This document shows, one piece after another, positions 31,013-31,105 of a DNA stretch of 31,105 nt. Source of the DNA: Silene noctiflora (taxonomy: Eukaryota; Streptophyta; Magnoliopsida; Caryophyllales; Caryophyllaceae); the NCBI GenBank assembly GCA_009801015.1, contig VHZZ01023712.1, positions 1 to 31,105 of the forward strand. Direction: 5' to 3'. The notes under the pieces were generated by a model. That model made no database searches, was not told where the DNA came from, and worked only from the letters and a program-made list of their open reading frames with translations. Position 1 is the first letter of the stretch, and every line of letters begins with the position of its first letter. The position numbers and the translations under genes are program-made.

Positions 31013-31105
31013 CACTACTACAGATACAGCCTATAACAACGGGTAAATACCGTTGTTAAAACAAAAAGCGGACGTTGTTAAAGCCTCCGTTGTAAAAGGT
31101 ATTTA
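31013..31105 (+). mobile_element. Second CACTA-type terminus, runs off the window
   Basis: Starts CACTACTACAGATACAGCC. A hairpin TAACAACGGGTA and TACCGTTGTTA at 31034-31058 follows, then GACGTTGTTA and CCTCCGTTGTAAAAGG. This is a different subterminal motif (AACAACGG) from the GGCTACGG one at 29633, so it is another family. Only the first 93 bases are inside the window. Confidence 0.65.

Noticed and set aside
1..31105. tRNA, rRNA or microRNA genes
   Set aside because: I found no cloverleaf with A and B boxes and no rRNA core sequence. The good hairpins belong to transposon ends. A covariance-model scan would be needed to exclude small RNAs fully.

Overview
This window is nuclear DNA from a flowering plant. 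It is AT-rich, the genes are split by GT-AG introns, and the spaces between genes are packed with LTR retrotransposon, MITE and CACTA sequence. The proteins look eudicot. The many CCGACCC-type degenerate repeats and the CCGTCACAA MITEs made me think of Caryophyllales, but that placement is a guess. There are no prokaryotic features. The scattered N bases (18237-18381, 28779, 28833, 29066) all lie in repetitive DNA.

Three genes can be rebuilt exon by exon. (1) Minus strand, 3375-7306, with a leader exon near 8900-8970: a 502-aa SDE5/At5g58720-type protein (UBA-like, DUF1771 and Smr-like regions), whose family includes the RNA-silencing factor SDE5. (2) Plus strand, 18855-22644: a small cysteine-rich plant protein of about 130 aa with CX3CX3C arrays and no function I recognise. 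(3) Minus strand, 23463-26795: a 242-aa C3HC4 RING E3 ligase of the AIRP2 type, linked to abscisic-acid and drought responses in Arabidopsis. Genes 2 and 3 converge, with about 0.8 kb between their stop codons. A decayed O-fucosyltransferase fragment lies at 30591-30913.

Repeat layout: 1-3374 holds simple repeats, a foldback element and two MULE-type MITEs. 9011-14657 holds CCGACCC/GGGTCGGG sequence, a Stowaway-like MITE, another MULE MITE, and three copies of a GGCTCTGTTTGG-ended element, one of them split by a second element with 8-bp target duplications. 14658-17328 is a minus-strand gypsy-type LTR split by a complete solo LTR of a related family (TSD ATCTC), preceded by a polypurine tract and a scrap of polyprotein end. 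17819-18572 holds a truncated MITE and a 32-bp tandem array just upstream of gene 2. 27317-27503 is another MULE MITE. 28251-29632 is a further related LTR. 29633 and 31013 are CACTA-type ends with subterminal hairpins.

The genes look like unrelated housekeeping or regulatory loci; I see no functional cluster and no convincing new multi-gene system. The most notable items are the cysteine-rich gene, the 32-bp array beside it, and the nested transposons whose boundaries can be read to the base.
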